Source: Oceanisphaera psychrotolerans (GTDB lineage Bacteria > Pseudomonadota > Gammaproteobacteria > Enterobacterales > Aeromonadaceae). Taken from it: 64,000 bases of DNA. The stretch is taken from positions 25,823 to 89,822 of the forward strand of contig NZ_MDKE01000007.1 of the NCBI RefSeq assembly GCF_001870485.1, given 5' to 3'. Positions 1 through 9,117 of the stretch are shown here, piece by piece. The notes beneath the pieces are model-generated. The model did not search any database, was not told the origin of the DNA, and saw nothing but the letters and a program-made list of their open reading frames with translations. The position numbers were made by a program, and so were the translations under genes. How positions within the stretch are numbered: the first letter of the stretch is position 1; each line of letters begins with the position of its first letter.

Positions 1-1346
1 ACTACGATCTCAAGGCGCGGGGTCGCATCCTGAAGTTTGCCGGCTGGACCAAGGTACTGACACCCCAGAGCCGAAAGGGCGAAGACACGGTGCTGCCGGC
101 GGTACAGGCGGGCGAAGTGCTGACGCTGGATAAACTCGATCCCAAGCAGCATTTTACCAAGCCGCCGGCGCGCTTTACCGAAGCGGCGCTGGTGCGAGAG
201 TTGGAGAAGCGTGGTATCGGCCGCCCTTCCACCTATGCGTCCATCATTTCCACCATTCAGGACCGGGGCTACGTCAAGGTGGAAAGCCGGCGCTTCTATG
301 CGGAAAAAATGGGTGAGATCGTGGCCGATCGGTTGCAGGAAAGCTTTGCCGAGCTGATGAACTACGACTTTACTGCCCAGATGGAAAGCAAGCTGGATGA
401 AATTGCCGACGGCAGCCTCAACTGGACTCAGGTGCTGGACGCCTTCTATGCGGAGTTCAGCGAAGATCTGGAAAAGGCCGAGATGCCGGCGGAAGAAGGT
501 GGCATGCGTGCCAACGAAATGGTGCTGACCGACATCGACTGCCCCACCTGTGGGCGCAAGATGGGTATCCGTACCGCCAGCACCGGGGTCTTTCTGGGGT
601 GTTCCGGTTATGCACTGCCACCCAAGGAACGCTGCAAGCAGACCATCAACCTGATCCCCGGTGACGAATTCGTGCTGGCCAACGACGAGGAAGCGGAAAC
701 CGACGCCCTGCGCGCCAAGCACCGCTGCGGCAAGTGCGGTACCGCCATGGATGCCTATCTGATTGACGACAAGCGCAAGCTGCACGTCTGTGGTCAGAAC
801 CCGGACTGTGACGGCTACGAGCTGGAGCAGGGCCAATTCAAGCTGAAAGGCTATGAAGGCCCGGTGATCGACTGTGATCGTTGTGGTGCCGAGATGCAGT
901 TGAAGAACGGCCGCTTCGGTAAGTATATGGCCTGCACCAACGAGGAGTGCAAGAACACCCGCAAGATCCTCAAAAATGGCGAAGTCGCTCCGCCCAAGGA
1001 AGATCCGGTGCATCTGCCCGAGTTGCCCTGTACCCAGTCCGATGCCTATTTCGTGTTGCGTGACGGTGCGGCGGGCATCTTCATGGCGGCGAGCAATTTC
1101 CCCAAATCGCGGGAAACCCGGGCGCCGCTGGTGGAAGAGCTGGTGCAGTTCAAGGATCGGCTGCCGCCCAAGTTCCTGTACCTTACCGAGGCACCGACCG
1201 AGGATCCGGAAGGTAACAAGGCGGTGGTGCGATTCAGTCGCAAGAACAAGGAACAATATGTGATGACCGAGGTCAATAAGAAAGCGACCGGTTGGACGGC
1301 TCATTATACTGATGGTAAATGGCAGCAGCGGCAGAAAGGAAAGTAA
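1..1346 (+). CDS. topA: DNA topoisomerase I (C-terminal part)
   Basis: The gene enters from the left edge, with its first full codon at position 3, and ends at a TAA at 1344-1346; about 447 residues are visible. Type IA topoisomerase I relaxes negatively supercoiled DNA. The visible part holds the end of the catalytic core ([19 protein letters not shown]) followed by three C4 zinc-ribbon modules: CPTCGRKMG...[13 protein letters not shown]...CGQNPDC and CDRCGAEMQ...CTNEEC. A basic C-terminal tail ending [10 protein letters not shown] follows, as in enterobacterial and Aeromonas TopA. The catalytic tyrosine lies outside the window. A GC-rich hairpin without a T-run follows the stop. Confidence 0.97.
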   Translation, partial: YDLKARGRILKFAGWTKVLTPQSRKGEDTVLPAVQAGEVLTLDKLDPKQHFTKPPARFTEAALVRELEKRGIGRPSTYASIISTIQDRGYVKVESRRFYAEKMGEIVADRLQESFAELMNYDFTAQMESKLDEIADGSLNWTQVLDAFYAEFSEDLEKAEMPAEEGGMRANEMVLTDIDCPTCGRKMGIRTASTGVFLGCSGYALPPKERCKQTINLIPGDEFVLANDEEAETDALRAKHRCGKCGTAMDAYLIDDKRKLHVCGQNPDCDGYELEQGQFKLKGYEGPVIDCDRCGAEMQLKNGRFGKYMACTNEECKNTRKILKNGEVAPPKEDPVHLPELPCTQSDAYFVLRDGAAGIFMAASNFPKSRETRAPLVEELVQFKDRLPPKFLYLTEAPTEDPEGNKAVVRFSRKNKEQYVMTEVNKKATGWTAHYTDGKWQQRQKGK

Positions 1347-1455
1347 CCGCGATACCAGGCCGGCCAGAATGGCTGGCCTGATCAGATAACCAAGGGTGAA
1401 GGTTATCGCAAGGATGTCAATTTAAAGCGGCAAACCCTGCCTATGGAGAGTGAAT

Positions 1456-1620
1456 ATGGATATTCATGACATCAGACCGGGTATGATTTGTCATACTTCG
1501 GACGGCTCCGGTTATGTACTGGAAGTCGACATCAACAATCAACTGATATTGCTGCAGCGAGAAGATGAAACCATTCCGTTTCAGGTTCATGTCAGTGAAC
1601 TGCTGGAAGAGGCGGACTGA
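1456..1620 (+). CDS. small conserved-looking protein, 54 aa
   Basis: This ORF starts MDIHDIRPGMICHTSDGSGY and ends SELLEEAD. It follows a short leader (GGAGAGTGAAT) that supplies a ribosome binding site. Alternating hydrophobic and polar residues (GYVLEVD, QLILLQRED, PFQVHVSEL) suggest a small all-beta, SH3-like fold with an acidic tail. There is no signal peptide or cysteine motif. It sits 110 bp downstream of topA in the same direction. I do not recognise the family; the function is unknown. Confidence 0.6.
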   Translation: MDIHDIRPGMICHTSDGSGYVLEVDINNQLILLQREDETIPFQVHVSELLEEAD

Positions 1621-1690
1621 GCCGCCAGCGGTGTTTAATGTTCCATCAGCACCTGGATGGCGGCCGGTTCTGGCAGGTTTGCCATCTGTT

Positions 1691-2044
1691 TCAATGTTCC
1701 ATCAGCATCAGGATAACCGCTAAATCGGGCCGCCATCTGTGTTGCTCCATCGCGACCCTGTTCCCTTGCAACAAGACGCCCTCTGCCTGTAACCGGTATC
1801 GTTGTTCAAGCCAGCCATCACTGCCAGCGGGCAGACTGATGCGGCCATCGGCGGCGACGACCCGGTGCCAGGGCAAGGCTGAAGTGTCTTCGGTACGCAA
1901 AATGCGGCCGACCAGCCGGGCTCTTCCCGGCAGGCCGGCCAGATCCGCCAGTTGCCCGTAACTGACTACCTGCCCCGGAGGGACCAGGGCAAGCAGGTTC
2001 AGCACGTGGCGGTGATGGTCGGGTTTGTTGCTGTTGTTTGGCAA
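1691..2044 (-). CDS. MGMT-family alkyltransferase-like protein (ATL/YbaZ type)
   Basis: This is a 117-residue homologue of the C-terminal DNA-binding domain of O6-alkylguanine-DNA alkyltransferase. The helix-turn-helix and arginine-finger region (PGQVVSYGQLADLAGLPGRARLVGRIL) is present. The active-site PCHRV motif is PWHRVV here, so tryptophan replaces the alkyl-accepting cysteine. That is the hallmark of ATL proteins, which bind O6-alkylguanine and flag it for nucleotide excision repair instead of reversing the damage themselves. It converges on the small protein at 1456-1620. Family assignment is firm; the exact start (MPNNSN) is less certain. Confidence 0.88.
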   Translation of the reverse strand: MPNNSNKPDHHRHVLNLLALVPPGQVVSYGQLADLAGLPGRARLVGRILRTEDTSALPWHRVVAADGRISLPAGSDGWLEQRYRLQAEGVLLQGNRVAMEQHRWRPDLAVILMLMEH

Positions 2045-2048
2045 GGGC

Positions 2049-3602
2049 TCAGGAAAAGGTCCGGGTCAGATCGTTGAGTCCCTGGGAGCGATCCAGCAGT
2101 TCTTTGCTGGAGCTTTCCACATGGGCGATTTTGTGCAGGTTGGCCGAGGACGTTTCCGAGATCTGATGGACATTGTGGCTGATTTCTTCTGCTACCAGTT
2201 GCTGTTGCTCGGCGGCGGTGGAAATTTGCACGGTCAGGCCGACGATATTGTCAATTTCGGTCACCACTCGAGCCAGGCTGGCGCTGCCGGTTTCGGCCGC
2301 ATGCACGCATTCCTGGCTGTGCTCCATGTTGGCGTCCATCATGGAGCGCCACCGTGCCAGCGTCTGCTGGATCTGACTGATACTGGTCTGAATCTGTTCG
2401 GTGGCACCGTGGGTGCGGGTGGAGAGGGCGCGGACTTCTTCCGCCACCACCGCAAAACCGCGACCGTGTTCGCCGGCGCGAGCCGCTTCGATGGCGGCAT
2501 TAAGCGCCAGCAGGTTGGTCTGGTCGGCAATGCCCTGGATTTCACTCATCAGGGTGCCGATGCGGTCCGACTCCTGGGTCAGGGCCAGGGTCGCCTCGGC
2601 GGCGTGTTCGGCCTCCCGGGCCAGATCGATAATCTTCTGTTTGGTTTGTTCCAGCTGCCCCTGGGTCAGGTGGCACTGGTGCTGGGCCTCTTCCGCATTG
2701 CTGGCCGCCTGCTGGGTATTGCGGGTGATTTCGTTGGCGGTAGCCGACATTTCATCGATGGCGGCGGCGATTTGATGGGTATCGCTGTCTTGCTGGCTCA
2801 GATCGGCGCGCGCGCCGGTCATGGATTGCATCATGCTGCCCGCCAGCGCCTTGAGCGAATGGGTGGCGTCATCGACCCGGCCCAGTATGGTGCGGGTACG
2901 GGCCTGCCACATCTTGAGGTGGTAGTCGGCGATGGAGTGGGGTTCATCCCCGGAATAGATCAGCCGGGAAATACTGTCGTATTCGCGACCCAGTCCCTGG
3001 AGATAATGTTGGGTGCCAAACAACGACTTGCGGTAGCAGAGGGTGAACCAGGCTACGGGCAGTAGGCTCCAGAGCAACTGGCTGGTGCCGCCATAGGCAA
3101 AGGATCCTGCCAGCAAGGCCACCAGACCGCTTGCCGATAACCAGGGAGTGATCCGTTTCAGCGAGAGGCGAGAGCCGCTGTTGTTCTGTTCCTGTTTCAG
3201 TAACTGCCGGTAGGCCTGCGCAGCCCGGTCACGGACGCGATCGTCGAGTCGGGTGCGCACCGACTGGTAGCCGGTGACTTTTCCTTGCTGGTAAATGGGT
3301 GTTACATAGGCATCTACCCAGTAATAGCGGCCGTCTTTACAGCGATTCTTTACCGCGCCCCGCCAGGCCTGACCGGCCTTGGCATGTTCCCACAGATCCT
3401 GAAAGGCCGCCTTGGGCATATCCGGGTGGCGAACGATATTGTGATTTTTGCCAATCAGTTCTTCGGGTTGATAGCCGGCAACATGACAGAATACATCGTT
3501 GGCATAGGTGATAACGCCGCGCAGGTCGGTGGTGGAAACCAGTTGCTCCTGGTCGTTGTAAGTCACTTCCTCATCAATAAGGTGCTGGTTTCTTCTGCTC
3601 AT
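2049..3602 (-). CDS. PAS-domain methyl-accepting chemotaxis protein (Aer-like)
   Basis: This 517-residue chemoreceptor has the Aer layout. An N-terminal PAS domain (about residues 20-120, with [19 protein letters not shown] and [17 protein letters not shown]) probably holds FAD or another redox cofactor. A hydrophobic anchor follows at about 155-195 ([29 protein letters not shown]). The cytoplasmic signalling domain contains the conserved hairpin tip [20 protein letters not shown] and [14 protein letters not shown]. There is no periplasmic ligand domain, so it should sense internal redox or energy state and signal through CheW/CheA. It lies only 4 bp from the convergent-side ATL gene. Confidence 0.93.
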   Translation of the reverse strand: MSRRNQHLIDEEVTYNDQEQLVSTTDLRGVITYANDVFCHVAGYQPEELIGKNHNIVRHPDMPKAAFQDLWEHAKAGQAWRGAVKNRCKDGRYYWVDAYVTPIYQQGKVTGYQSVRTRLDDRVRDRAAQAYRQLLKQEQNNSGSRLSLKRITPWLSASGLVALLAGSFAYGGTSQLLWSLLPVAWFTLCYRKSLFGTQHYLQGLGREYDSISRLIYSGDEPHSIADYHLKMWQARTRTILGRVDDATHSLKALAGSMMQSMTGARADLSQQDSDTHQIAAAIDEMSATANEITRNTQQAASNAEEAQHQCHLTQGQLEQTKQKIIDLAREAEHAAEATLALTQESDRIGTLMSEIQGIADQTNLLALNAAIEAARAGEHGRGFAVVAEEVRALSTRTHGATEQIQTSISQIQQTLARWRSMMDANMEHSQECVHAAETGSASLARVVTEIDNIVGLTVQISTAAEQQQLVAEEISHNVHQISETSSANLHKIAHVESSSKELLDRSQGLNDLTRTFS

Positions 3603-3770
3603 CGGTATCCGCTATTTGTTATGGAATGACGGTGGTGTGTGTTCGGGTTATCGGTCCCGGCGCCGCAAACTTTAGTAGCGTCTTTCAAGGCCATCAATAT
3701 ACGGTGATTCTACGTAAAATACAGGCTTTACCTGTATATTATGTAGGGTTATTCGGTTTTCGGTCATCGT

Positions 3771-5506
3771 CTAGTCGGCGGCCAGCGCAACCCCTTCACG
3801 CCGTGGGTCGGCAGCGCCGCTGAGATGGTCCTGATGCAGCATGATGCCGTGCAGGCCGGAGTTGAGTTCGGTCAGGCGGGTACTGAAGCCCTGCTGTTCC
3901 AGAGCCGCTTGCAACGCCTGGTTGCGCCCTCCCGGCTCCATTTCCAGTACTCCCCCGCGATGCAGTATATGGGGCTGATGCAGCGCTTCCTGCAGGTTCA
4001 TGCCCCAGTCGAGCACATTGAGCAGGGTGTGCAGCACATAGCCGATAATGCTGCTGCCCCCGGGTGAGCCGATCACCAGCAGGGGGCGGCCCTGATACAA
4101 CACTATGGTGGGCGCCATCGACGAGCGAGGGCGCTTGCCTGGTGCCAGTCGATTCGCCACCGGTATGCCTTCCGATGGGGGCTGAAGGAAAAGTCGGTCA
4201 GCTCGTTGTTGAGCAGAAAGCCCTGTACCATCAGGCGAGAGCCGAAGCCGTTCTCGATGGTGGAGGTCATGGACAGGGCATTGCCTTCCCGGTCGACGAT
4301 GCTGAGATGAGACGTGGAAGGAAACTCGGGAGAGCGGTCGGTAGCCTGTTGCCCGAGCGAGGGCAACGGGGTGCCGGCGCTTACCCGGGGTAGCGCACGG
4401 GTGGCCTCGGTGATCAGTCGTGCCCGGTCGGCGAGATAGCCGGGGTCGAGCAATTCGTCCACCGGCACCGGGACAAAGTCGCTGTCGGCGGCATAGACAT
4501 TGCGATCGGCAAAGGCCAGTCGTGAGGCATCGGCAATCAGCCGCCAGCTTTCCGGCGAGTTGGGGCCCGTGGTGGCCAGCTCGACATGGGACAGGATCCC
4601 CAGTATCTGTCCCAGCGCCAGGGTGCCGGAGCTGGGCGGTCCCATGCCACAGATCTGATATTGCCGGTAGGGGGCGCAAAGCGGCGCTCGTTCCTTGACC
4701 CGGTAGTCGGCCAGGTCGGTCAGACTAAGGTGGCCGGCGGGGGTGGCCTGACGTACCTTGTCGACCATGGCGTTGGCCAGTGCACCCCGATAGAACGACG
4801 AGGGGCCTTCGATGCTGAGTCGGGTGAGCATGGCAGCCAGCAGGGGGTTGGTCCTGATGGCGCCGGCCTGTAGCGGCTTTCCGTCATTATCGAAGAAATA
4901 GCGGCGGCTGTCCGGATCCCGCGACAGGTATTCCCGATCCTGTGCGATCAGTCGGGCCAGGCGTGGTGATACGATAAAGCCGTCCAGCGCCAGGGAGATG
5001 GCCGGGACGAACAGCTCGCGCCAGGGCAGGGTGCCGAAGCGCTGATGCGCCTGCCACATCAGCATGACGGTGCCGGGCGTGCCGACCGAGCGCCCGCCGA
5101 CCACCGCATCGAAAAAGGCCAGTGGCTGTCCCTCTTCATCGAGAAACAGATCGTCCGGCGTCGTCATGGGGGCGCTTTCCCGCCCATCCAGTGTGGTCAG
5201 ACGGGCCTGCTGTTGCTGCCAGTACACCAGAAAGGCGCCACCGCCCACCCCGGAGGACTGAGGTTCGACCAGAGTCAGTACCGCCTGGGCCGCCACCATG
5301 GCATCAACCGCGCTGCCGCCTTGTTGCAGTATCTGTTGTGCGGCCTTGCTGGCATAGGGATTGGCGGTGACCACCATCGCCTTGTGGGCGGTGACCAGTG
5401 GCTTGTCACGCCAGCCGGTGGCGGCTTCCGGTGCCGGCACACCGGACAGGGTGTCGGCCTGAACAGCGGGGACCAGCAGCAGTATCATCAACAGCAGCAA
5501 GGACAT
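3771..5506 (-). pseudogene. ggt: gamma-glutamyltranspeptidase, single frameshift
   Basis: Periplasmic gamma-glutamyltranspeptidase cleaves glutathione and transfers gamma-glutamyl groups. A signal peptide (MSLLLLMILLLVPAVQA) opens the gene. The large subunit leads to the autoprocessing site TSHLSIVDREGN, whose threonine becomes the nucleophile. The first frame then runs off after DFSFSPH. The proper continuation, PPSEGIPVANRLAPGKRPRSSM and the oxyanion-hole GSPGGSSIIGYVL, is in the next frame and ends at the TAG at 3771. Adding one base to the five-G run at 4177-4181 restores a full-length protein. Either a recent loss of function or a homopolymer sequencing error explains this. All catalytic residues are otherwise intact. 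Confidence 0.9.
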
Positions 5507-5715
5507 GGGGCTACTCCATGGAAACAGATGCTGGCAAGCTTAGTCAGTTTCGGGCAGAACGGCCAAGGCGGCGGCTTGTTAAAAAATGCTCAACTCGCTG
5601 AAAATTAAAACGAATAAACCAAATGACATAAAAATGACTTGTATTGGCCGTCGGTCCGCCTATAATGCGCAGCCATCGGACGGCAGCAACTGCGGCCCGG
5701 TATACCAGATTTAAA

Positions 5716-5791
5716 GCGGGAATAGCTCAGCTGGTAGAGCACAACCTTGCCAAGGTTGGGGTCGCGAGTTCGAATCTCGTTTCCCGCTCCA
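5716..5791 (+). tRNA. tRNA-Gly (GCC)
   Basis: The 76-nt cloverleaf runs from acceptor stem GCGGGAA to TTCCCGC plus encoded TCCA. The D-loop is AGCTCAGCTGGTAGAGC, the anticodon loop TTGCCAA gives anticodon GCC, and the T arm is GCGAGTTCGAATCTCGT. It is 11 bp upstream of tRNA-Cys and probably cotranscribed with it. The glyW-cysT pairing resembles the enteric glyW-cysT-leuZ operon, but no tRNA-Leu follows. Confidence 0.97.
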
Positions 5792-5802
5792 AATTCTGCA
5801 AA

Positions 5803-5876
5803 GGCGCGTTAGCAAAGCGGTTATGCAGCGGATTGCAAATCCGTTCAGTCCGGTTCGACTCCGGAACGCGCCTCCA
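5803..5876 (+). tRNA. tRNA-Cys (GCA)
   Basis: The 74-nt cloverleaf has acceptor stem GGCGCGT/ACGCGCC with encoded TCCA, anticodon loop ATTGCAAAT giving GCA, and T arm CCGGTTCGACTCCGG. It is the second and last gene of the tRNA-Gly/tRNA-Cys unit. Confidence 0.97.
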
Positions 5877-5896
5877 TTTTCCAGCTTTATCCCTCG

Positions 5897-6703
5897 TTAT
5901 CTACCCCTTGTGTCAAGCCACTCCTCATCGACTCTGATGTACCAGTTACCTTCCCGGTTATGGAAATTCTGTTTTTTATCCTGATGATCACCGAGCCGTC
6001 CACCGGTCAACCAGCCCATTTTCTGCTGTGGTTCAAAAGAAGCATCCGGATACGCCAGGCCCCAGTACCCGCGCTCCCCCTGTTCGGATAAAAATTGTTG
6101 GCAGCCGGACGGGTAATACAGGCGTCCTTTCAGGATCATGCGTGTTTTTTGTGGCATTATTTTCAGCTGACCGAGCCGTTCACGGATGGTGGGGTGCTGG
6201 CTGAGCCGGAGCTGATGGTGGAGCATGTGCTCGACCTTGTGTCGTAGTTTGTCGCGAGGGTTGATGCCACAGCCGTGACCATAGGAGCGCCGGGATCGCT
6301 TATCAGGTAGAATTTTACCGCCAGCTCCCAGTGTTCGATACGCTGTGATGCCCGGTCCCAGACGATAAAGTCGAAGGCACCGAGGGTGGTGCCGTCGACC
6401 ACCTGCTGCCAGTTGTAGGCCAGCAGCTGAAAGCGATGATGATCGAGCAGAAAAAAAGTGCCAGAGCGCTTCGAAATACAGGCCCAGCCTGCGGTAAGTA
6501 CGACAATGGGCGTGCAGCAGCTCGGGGGCCGCATCAAGCTCGAACAGTCGGGGTTGGTATTCATCGAGTAGCTGCCGATACCAGTCATTATCGGGTGCCT
6601 GCTGGCTGACCTGCAACAGGTTGGGGCTGGCGAGCGCCCAGGCCAGATCCCGTACTACCGGATCGCTCAGCCGCGCCAATAAAGAACGAAATGCATGACT
6701 CAT
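5897..6703 (-). pseudogene. DUF1853 family protein with two compensating frameshifts
   Basis: The start MSHAFRSLLARLSDPVVRDL at 6703 opens a DUF1853-family protein of about 270 residues and unknown function. After FEALWHFF the frame changes at the seven-A run 6451-6457. The conserved core (LLDHHRFQLLAYNWQQVVDG, FDFIVWD, HWELAVKFYL) reads in the next frame. At about 6290-6295 (GGG, in GCGCCGGGATC) the original frame resumes with GHGCGINPRDKLRHKVEHML and continues to the stop. As read, about 55 residues in the middle are scrambled. The two opposite indels leave both ends intact, which is typical of sequencing indels; genuine decay is possible. It diverges from the Nif3-family gene. Confidence 0.8.
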
Positions 6704-6754
6704 CAGCGGAACCTTTTGTTTTACAATGGGGCAAACACACGTCATGGAGCCAGT

Positions 6755-7513
6755 ATGAATAATCTGGAACTCGAACAGCTGCTCAACAGGCAGCTCAATG
6801 CAGACGCCATCAAGGATTATTGTCCGAATGGCCTGCAAGTGGAAGGTAAAAGCGAGGTTCGCCACGTGGTAACCGGCGTCACCGCTAGCCAGGCGTTGAT
6901 CGATCATGCGGTGGCCGTGGGCGCAGACGCCGTGCTGGTCCACCATGGTTACTTCTGGAAAGGCGAAAACGAGTGTGTACGCGGCATGAAGCGGCAACGA
7001 CTCAAGAGCCTGCTCGGCCATGACATTAATTTATATGCCTATCACCTGCCCCTCGACATCGCGCCCGAGCTGGGCAATAACGCCCAGCTGGCGGCGTTGC
7101 TGGGGATCCGGGTCGAGGGGCCACTCGAGCCTGGCAACGCGCTGTCGGTGTCGATGCGGGGAGAACTGGATGACGCGCTTGACGGCCAGCAACTGGCCGA
7201 GCGACTGCAGCAACGGCTGGGGCGTCCGATCTTGCACGTTGGTGACAGTGGCCCGGCAGTGATCCGCCGGGTCGGCTGGTGTACCGGCGGGGGGCAGGGC
7301 TATATCGATCTCGCCGCCGAGCAGGGTATGGACGCCTTCATCAGCGGTGAAGTGTCTGAGCAGACCGTGCATGTGGCCCGGGAACGAGGCATCCATTTTT
7401 TCGCCGCCGGTCATCATGCCACCGAACGTTACGGCATCAAGGCGCTGGGCGAGTGGCTGGCGCGAGAGCAGGGGCTGGAAGTCAGTTTCAAGGATATCGA
7501 CAATCCGGCTTGA
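6755..7513 (+). CDS. Nif3-like dinuclear metal centre protein (YbgI/DUF34 family)
   Basis: This 252-residue protein belongs to the Nif3/YbgI family, which forms toroidal hexamers with two metal ions per subunit. YbgI is related to GTP cyclohydrolase-like folds; its cellular role remains unsettled. Metal-ligand signatures are present: the VHHGYFWKG region, YHLPLDIAPELGNNAQLA, and near the C-terminus the FFAAGHHATERYG motif with a glutamate. The start at 6755 was chosen over an in-frame codon at 6695 because GGAG precedes it and the family begins MNNLELEQLLN. It diverges from the DUF1853 gene. Confidence 0.92.
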   Translation: MNNLELEQLLNRQLNADAIKDYCPNGLQVEGKSEVRHVVTGVTASQALIDHAVAVGADAVLVHHGYFWKGENECVRGMKRQRLKSLLGHDINLYAYHLPLDIAPELGNNAQLAALLGIRVEGPLEPGNALSVSMRGELDDALDGQQLAERLQQRLGRPILHVGDSGPAVIRRVGWCTGGGQGYIDLAAEQGMDAFISGEVSEQTVHVARERGIHFFAAGHHATERYGIKALGEWLAREQGLEVSFKDIDNPA

Positions 7514-7532
7514 GTCGTAAAGACGCAGGCAT

Positions 7533-7563
7533 AAAAAAGACCAGGGTACACAGATACCCTGGT
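7533..7563 (-). terminator. intrinsic terminator facing left, upstream of luxO
   Basis: On the minus strand a stem ACCAGGGTA/TACCCTGGT with a six-base loop is followed by CTTTTTTAT. The T-run is only on the minus strand; on the plus strand the stem is followed by TTTCGCAG. No minus-strand ORF lies upstream within the intergenic region, so it implies a short minus-strand transcript. Confidence 0.75.
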
Positions 7564-7640
7564 TTCGCAGCAGCCACAGAGGCATAAAACGGTTGTCGTA
7601 CTAACAATGAGATGGCAGTGATGAGAGAGTGACAAATGAG
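7533..7640 (-). ncRNA. candidate Qrr-like small RNA, divergent from luxO
   Basis: A minus-strand transcript of roughly 100 nt is inferred from the strong minus-strand terminator at 7533-7563 lying between two plus-strand genes. In Vibrio, qrr1 sits in this position and orientation next to luxO. On the minus strand, 7617-7600 reads TGCCATCTCATTGTTAGT, which partly matches the conserved Qrr core AGCCAACTGACGTTGTTAGT: GCCA, CT and TTGTTAGT are shared, with a gap. I found no convincing sigma-54 -24/-12 element for it. The 5' end is a guess. Synteny and terminator are the main support. Confidence 0.4.
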
Positions 7641-7646
7641 TCACAC

Positions 7647-7690
7647 TTGATGTTGGCTTGATGTTAACATGAAGTTAACTTGCTGCAAGT
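7647..7690. promoter_or_regulatory. three tandem 11-bp repeats plus palindrome upstream of luxO
   Basis: TTGATGTTGGC (7647), TTGATGTTAAC (7658) and ATGAAGTTAAC (7669) are contiguous 11-bp repeats, one helical turn each. The palindrome ACTTGCTGCAAGT (7678-7690) abuts them. Head-to-tail 11-bp repeats are the usual arrangement for OmpR/PhoB-type regulators. The palindrome contains TTGC/GCAA half-sites resembling LuxO sites. The block lies 54-97 bp upstream of luxO and at the 5' side of the candidate minus-strand RNA, so it could control either. Confidence 0.4.
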
Positions 7691-7743
7691 ATTTTTTCGT
7701 GGGCCGTAGCAGCCGAACCGGAGATTGAGGGTGAGAGATAAAG

Positions 7744-9117
7744 ATGGTAGATGAAAGACTGAGCGTCTTGCTGGTAGAGGATACGGCTTCCCTGGCGGCG
7801 CTGTATCAGGCCTATCTGCAAGATGAGCCGTTATCACTGACGGTGGTCACCAATGGACAGCAGGCGTTGGAGCATATCCGGCGGCAACCACCGGACATTC
7901 TGTTGCTTGACCTGATCCTGCCGGATATGCCCGGCATGGAGATTCTGCAGTGGCTGCACAGGGAGCAACCGAACGTCACCACCATCGTGATGACGGCCCA
8001 TGGCTCAGTGGATGTGGCGGTAGATGCCATGCGCCTGGGAGCCCATGATTTCATCAACAAGCCGGTGGAAGCCGAACGACTCAAGGTGACCTTGCACAAC
8101 ACCATGAAGTTCCGCCATCTTAACCAGCTGGTGAATCGTTATCGTCATGAAATTGAACAAGAGCGTTTTCAAGGCTTTATCGGTGACAGCTTGCCGATGC
8201 AGAAAGTATACCGCCTGATTGAAAACGCCGCCCCCAGTACCGCCACCGTCTTCATTACCGGCGAGAGTGGTACCGGCAAGGAAGTCTGTGCCGAGGCGTT
8301 GCATCAGCTCAGTGGCCGCACTGAAGAGCCCTTCATTGCGCTGAACTGTGCCGCCATTCCCAAGGATCTGATGGAAAGCGAGCTGTTTGGGCATATCAAG
8401 GGCTCCTTTACCGGGGCACAGCAAGACAGAGACGGAGCCGTGATCAGGGCCGATGGTGGCACCCTGTTCATGGATGAAATCTGCGAAATGGATCTGGAGC
8501 TGCAGAGCAAGCTGCTGCGCTTTTTGCAGACCGGACAAATTCAGCCGGTGGGCAGCTCTCAGCAGATCAAGGTCGATGTGCGCATCGTCTGTGCCACCAA
8601 CCGGGATCCCCTGGTTGAGGTGGAGCAGGGGCGTTTCCGGGAAGATCTCTATTACCGTTTGCATGTGATCCCGATTAACCTGCCGCCGTTGCGGGAGCGG
8701 GGTGCAGATGTGATCAGCATTGCCACCGCTCTGGTCCGCCAGGCGTCCCGGGAAGAGGGCAAGTCTTTTGTCGGTCTGTCCGAAGCCACCAAGGACCGGC
8801 TGCGGGCCTACCACTGGCCGGGTAACGTACGCCAGCTGCAGAACGTGATCCGCAATGCGGTGGTGCTGCATCAGGGTGAATGGATAGAGCTGGATATGTT
8901 GCCGGCCCCGCTGGATACTCCGCTGGCACACGGCACACCGGCACAGTTGGTGACCGATGCCATACCGGCGCCGGTCGTTCCCCTGGCCGTTGTCGAACGA
9001 CAGGCCATCGAAAAGGCGATCAGCCATTGCCAGGGTAATGTTTCCCGGGCCGCCGCCTTGCTGGAAGTCAGCCCGTCCACCATTTACCGCAAGCTGCAGA
9101 GCTGGGGTAATGAATGA
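7744..9117 (+). CDS. luxO: LuxO-family sigma-54 response regulator
   Basis: This 457-residue NtrC-type regulator has a receiver domain (residues 8-120; phospho-acceptor in LLLDLILPD and MTAHG), and an AAA+ domain with Walker A GESGTGKE, the sigma-54 contact loop ELFGHIKGSFTGA and Walker B GGTLFMDEI. A Fis-type helix-turn-helix ends the protein (GNVSRAAALLEVSPSTIYRKL). LuxO takes phosphate from LuxU at low cell density and activates sigma-54-dependent qrr genes. Its overlap with luxU supports LuxO over other NtrC-family members. GAGAGATAAAG provides the ribosome binding site. Confidence 0.93.
   Translation: MVDERLSVLLVEDTASLAALYQAYLQDEPLSLTVVTNGQQALEHIRRQPPDILLLDLILPDMPGMEILQWLHREQPNVTTIVMTAHGSVDVAVDAMRLGAHDFINKPVEAERLKVTLHNTMKFRHLNQLVNRYRHEIEQERFQGFIGDSLPMQKVYRLIENAAPSTATVFITGESGTGKEVCAEALHQLSGRTEEPFIALNCAAIPKDLMESELFGHIKGSFTGAQQDRDGAVIRADGGTLFMDEICEMDLELQSKLLRFLQTGQIQPVGSSQQIKVDVRIVCATNRDPLVEVEQGRFREDLYYRLHVIPINLPPLRERGADVISIATALVRQASREEGKSFVGLSEATKDRLRAYHWPGNVRQLQNVIRNAVVLHQGEWIELDMLPAPLDTPLAHGTPAQLVTDAIPAPVVPLAVVERQAIEKAISHCQGNVSRAAALLEVSPSTIYRKLQSWGNE

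Noticed and set aside
1636..1710. Short direct repeat AATGTTCCATCAGCA after the 54-aa gene
   Set aside because: Two copies 58 bp apart at the 3' end of the ATL gene look like a local duplication without further signal.
2025..3065. 346-codon plus-strand ORF opposite the chemoreceptor
   Set aside because: Gly/Val/His-rich antisense reading of the PAS chemoreceptor gene; no domain recognisable.
5644..5937. 97-codon ORF over the tRNA-Gly/tRNA-Cys pair
   Set aside because: Encodes the typical conceptual translation of tRNA genes (AQLVEHNLAKVGVASSNLVS) and is not a protein gene.
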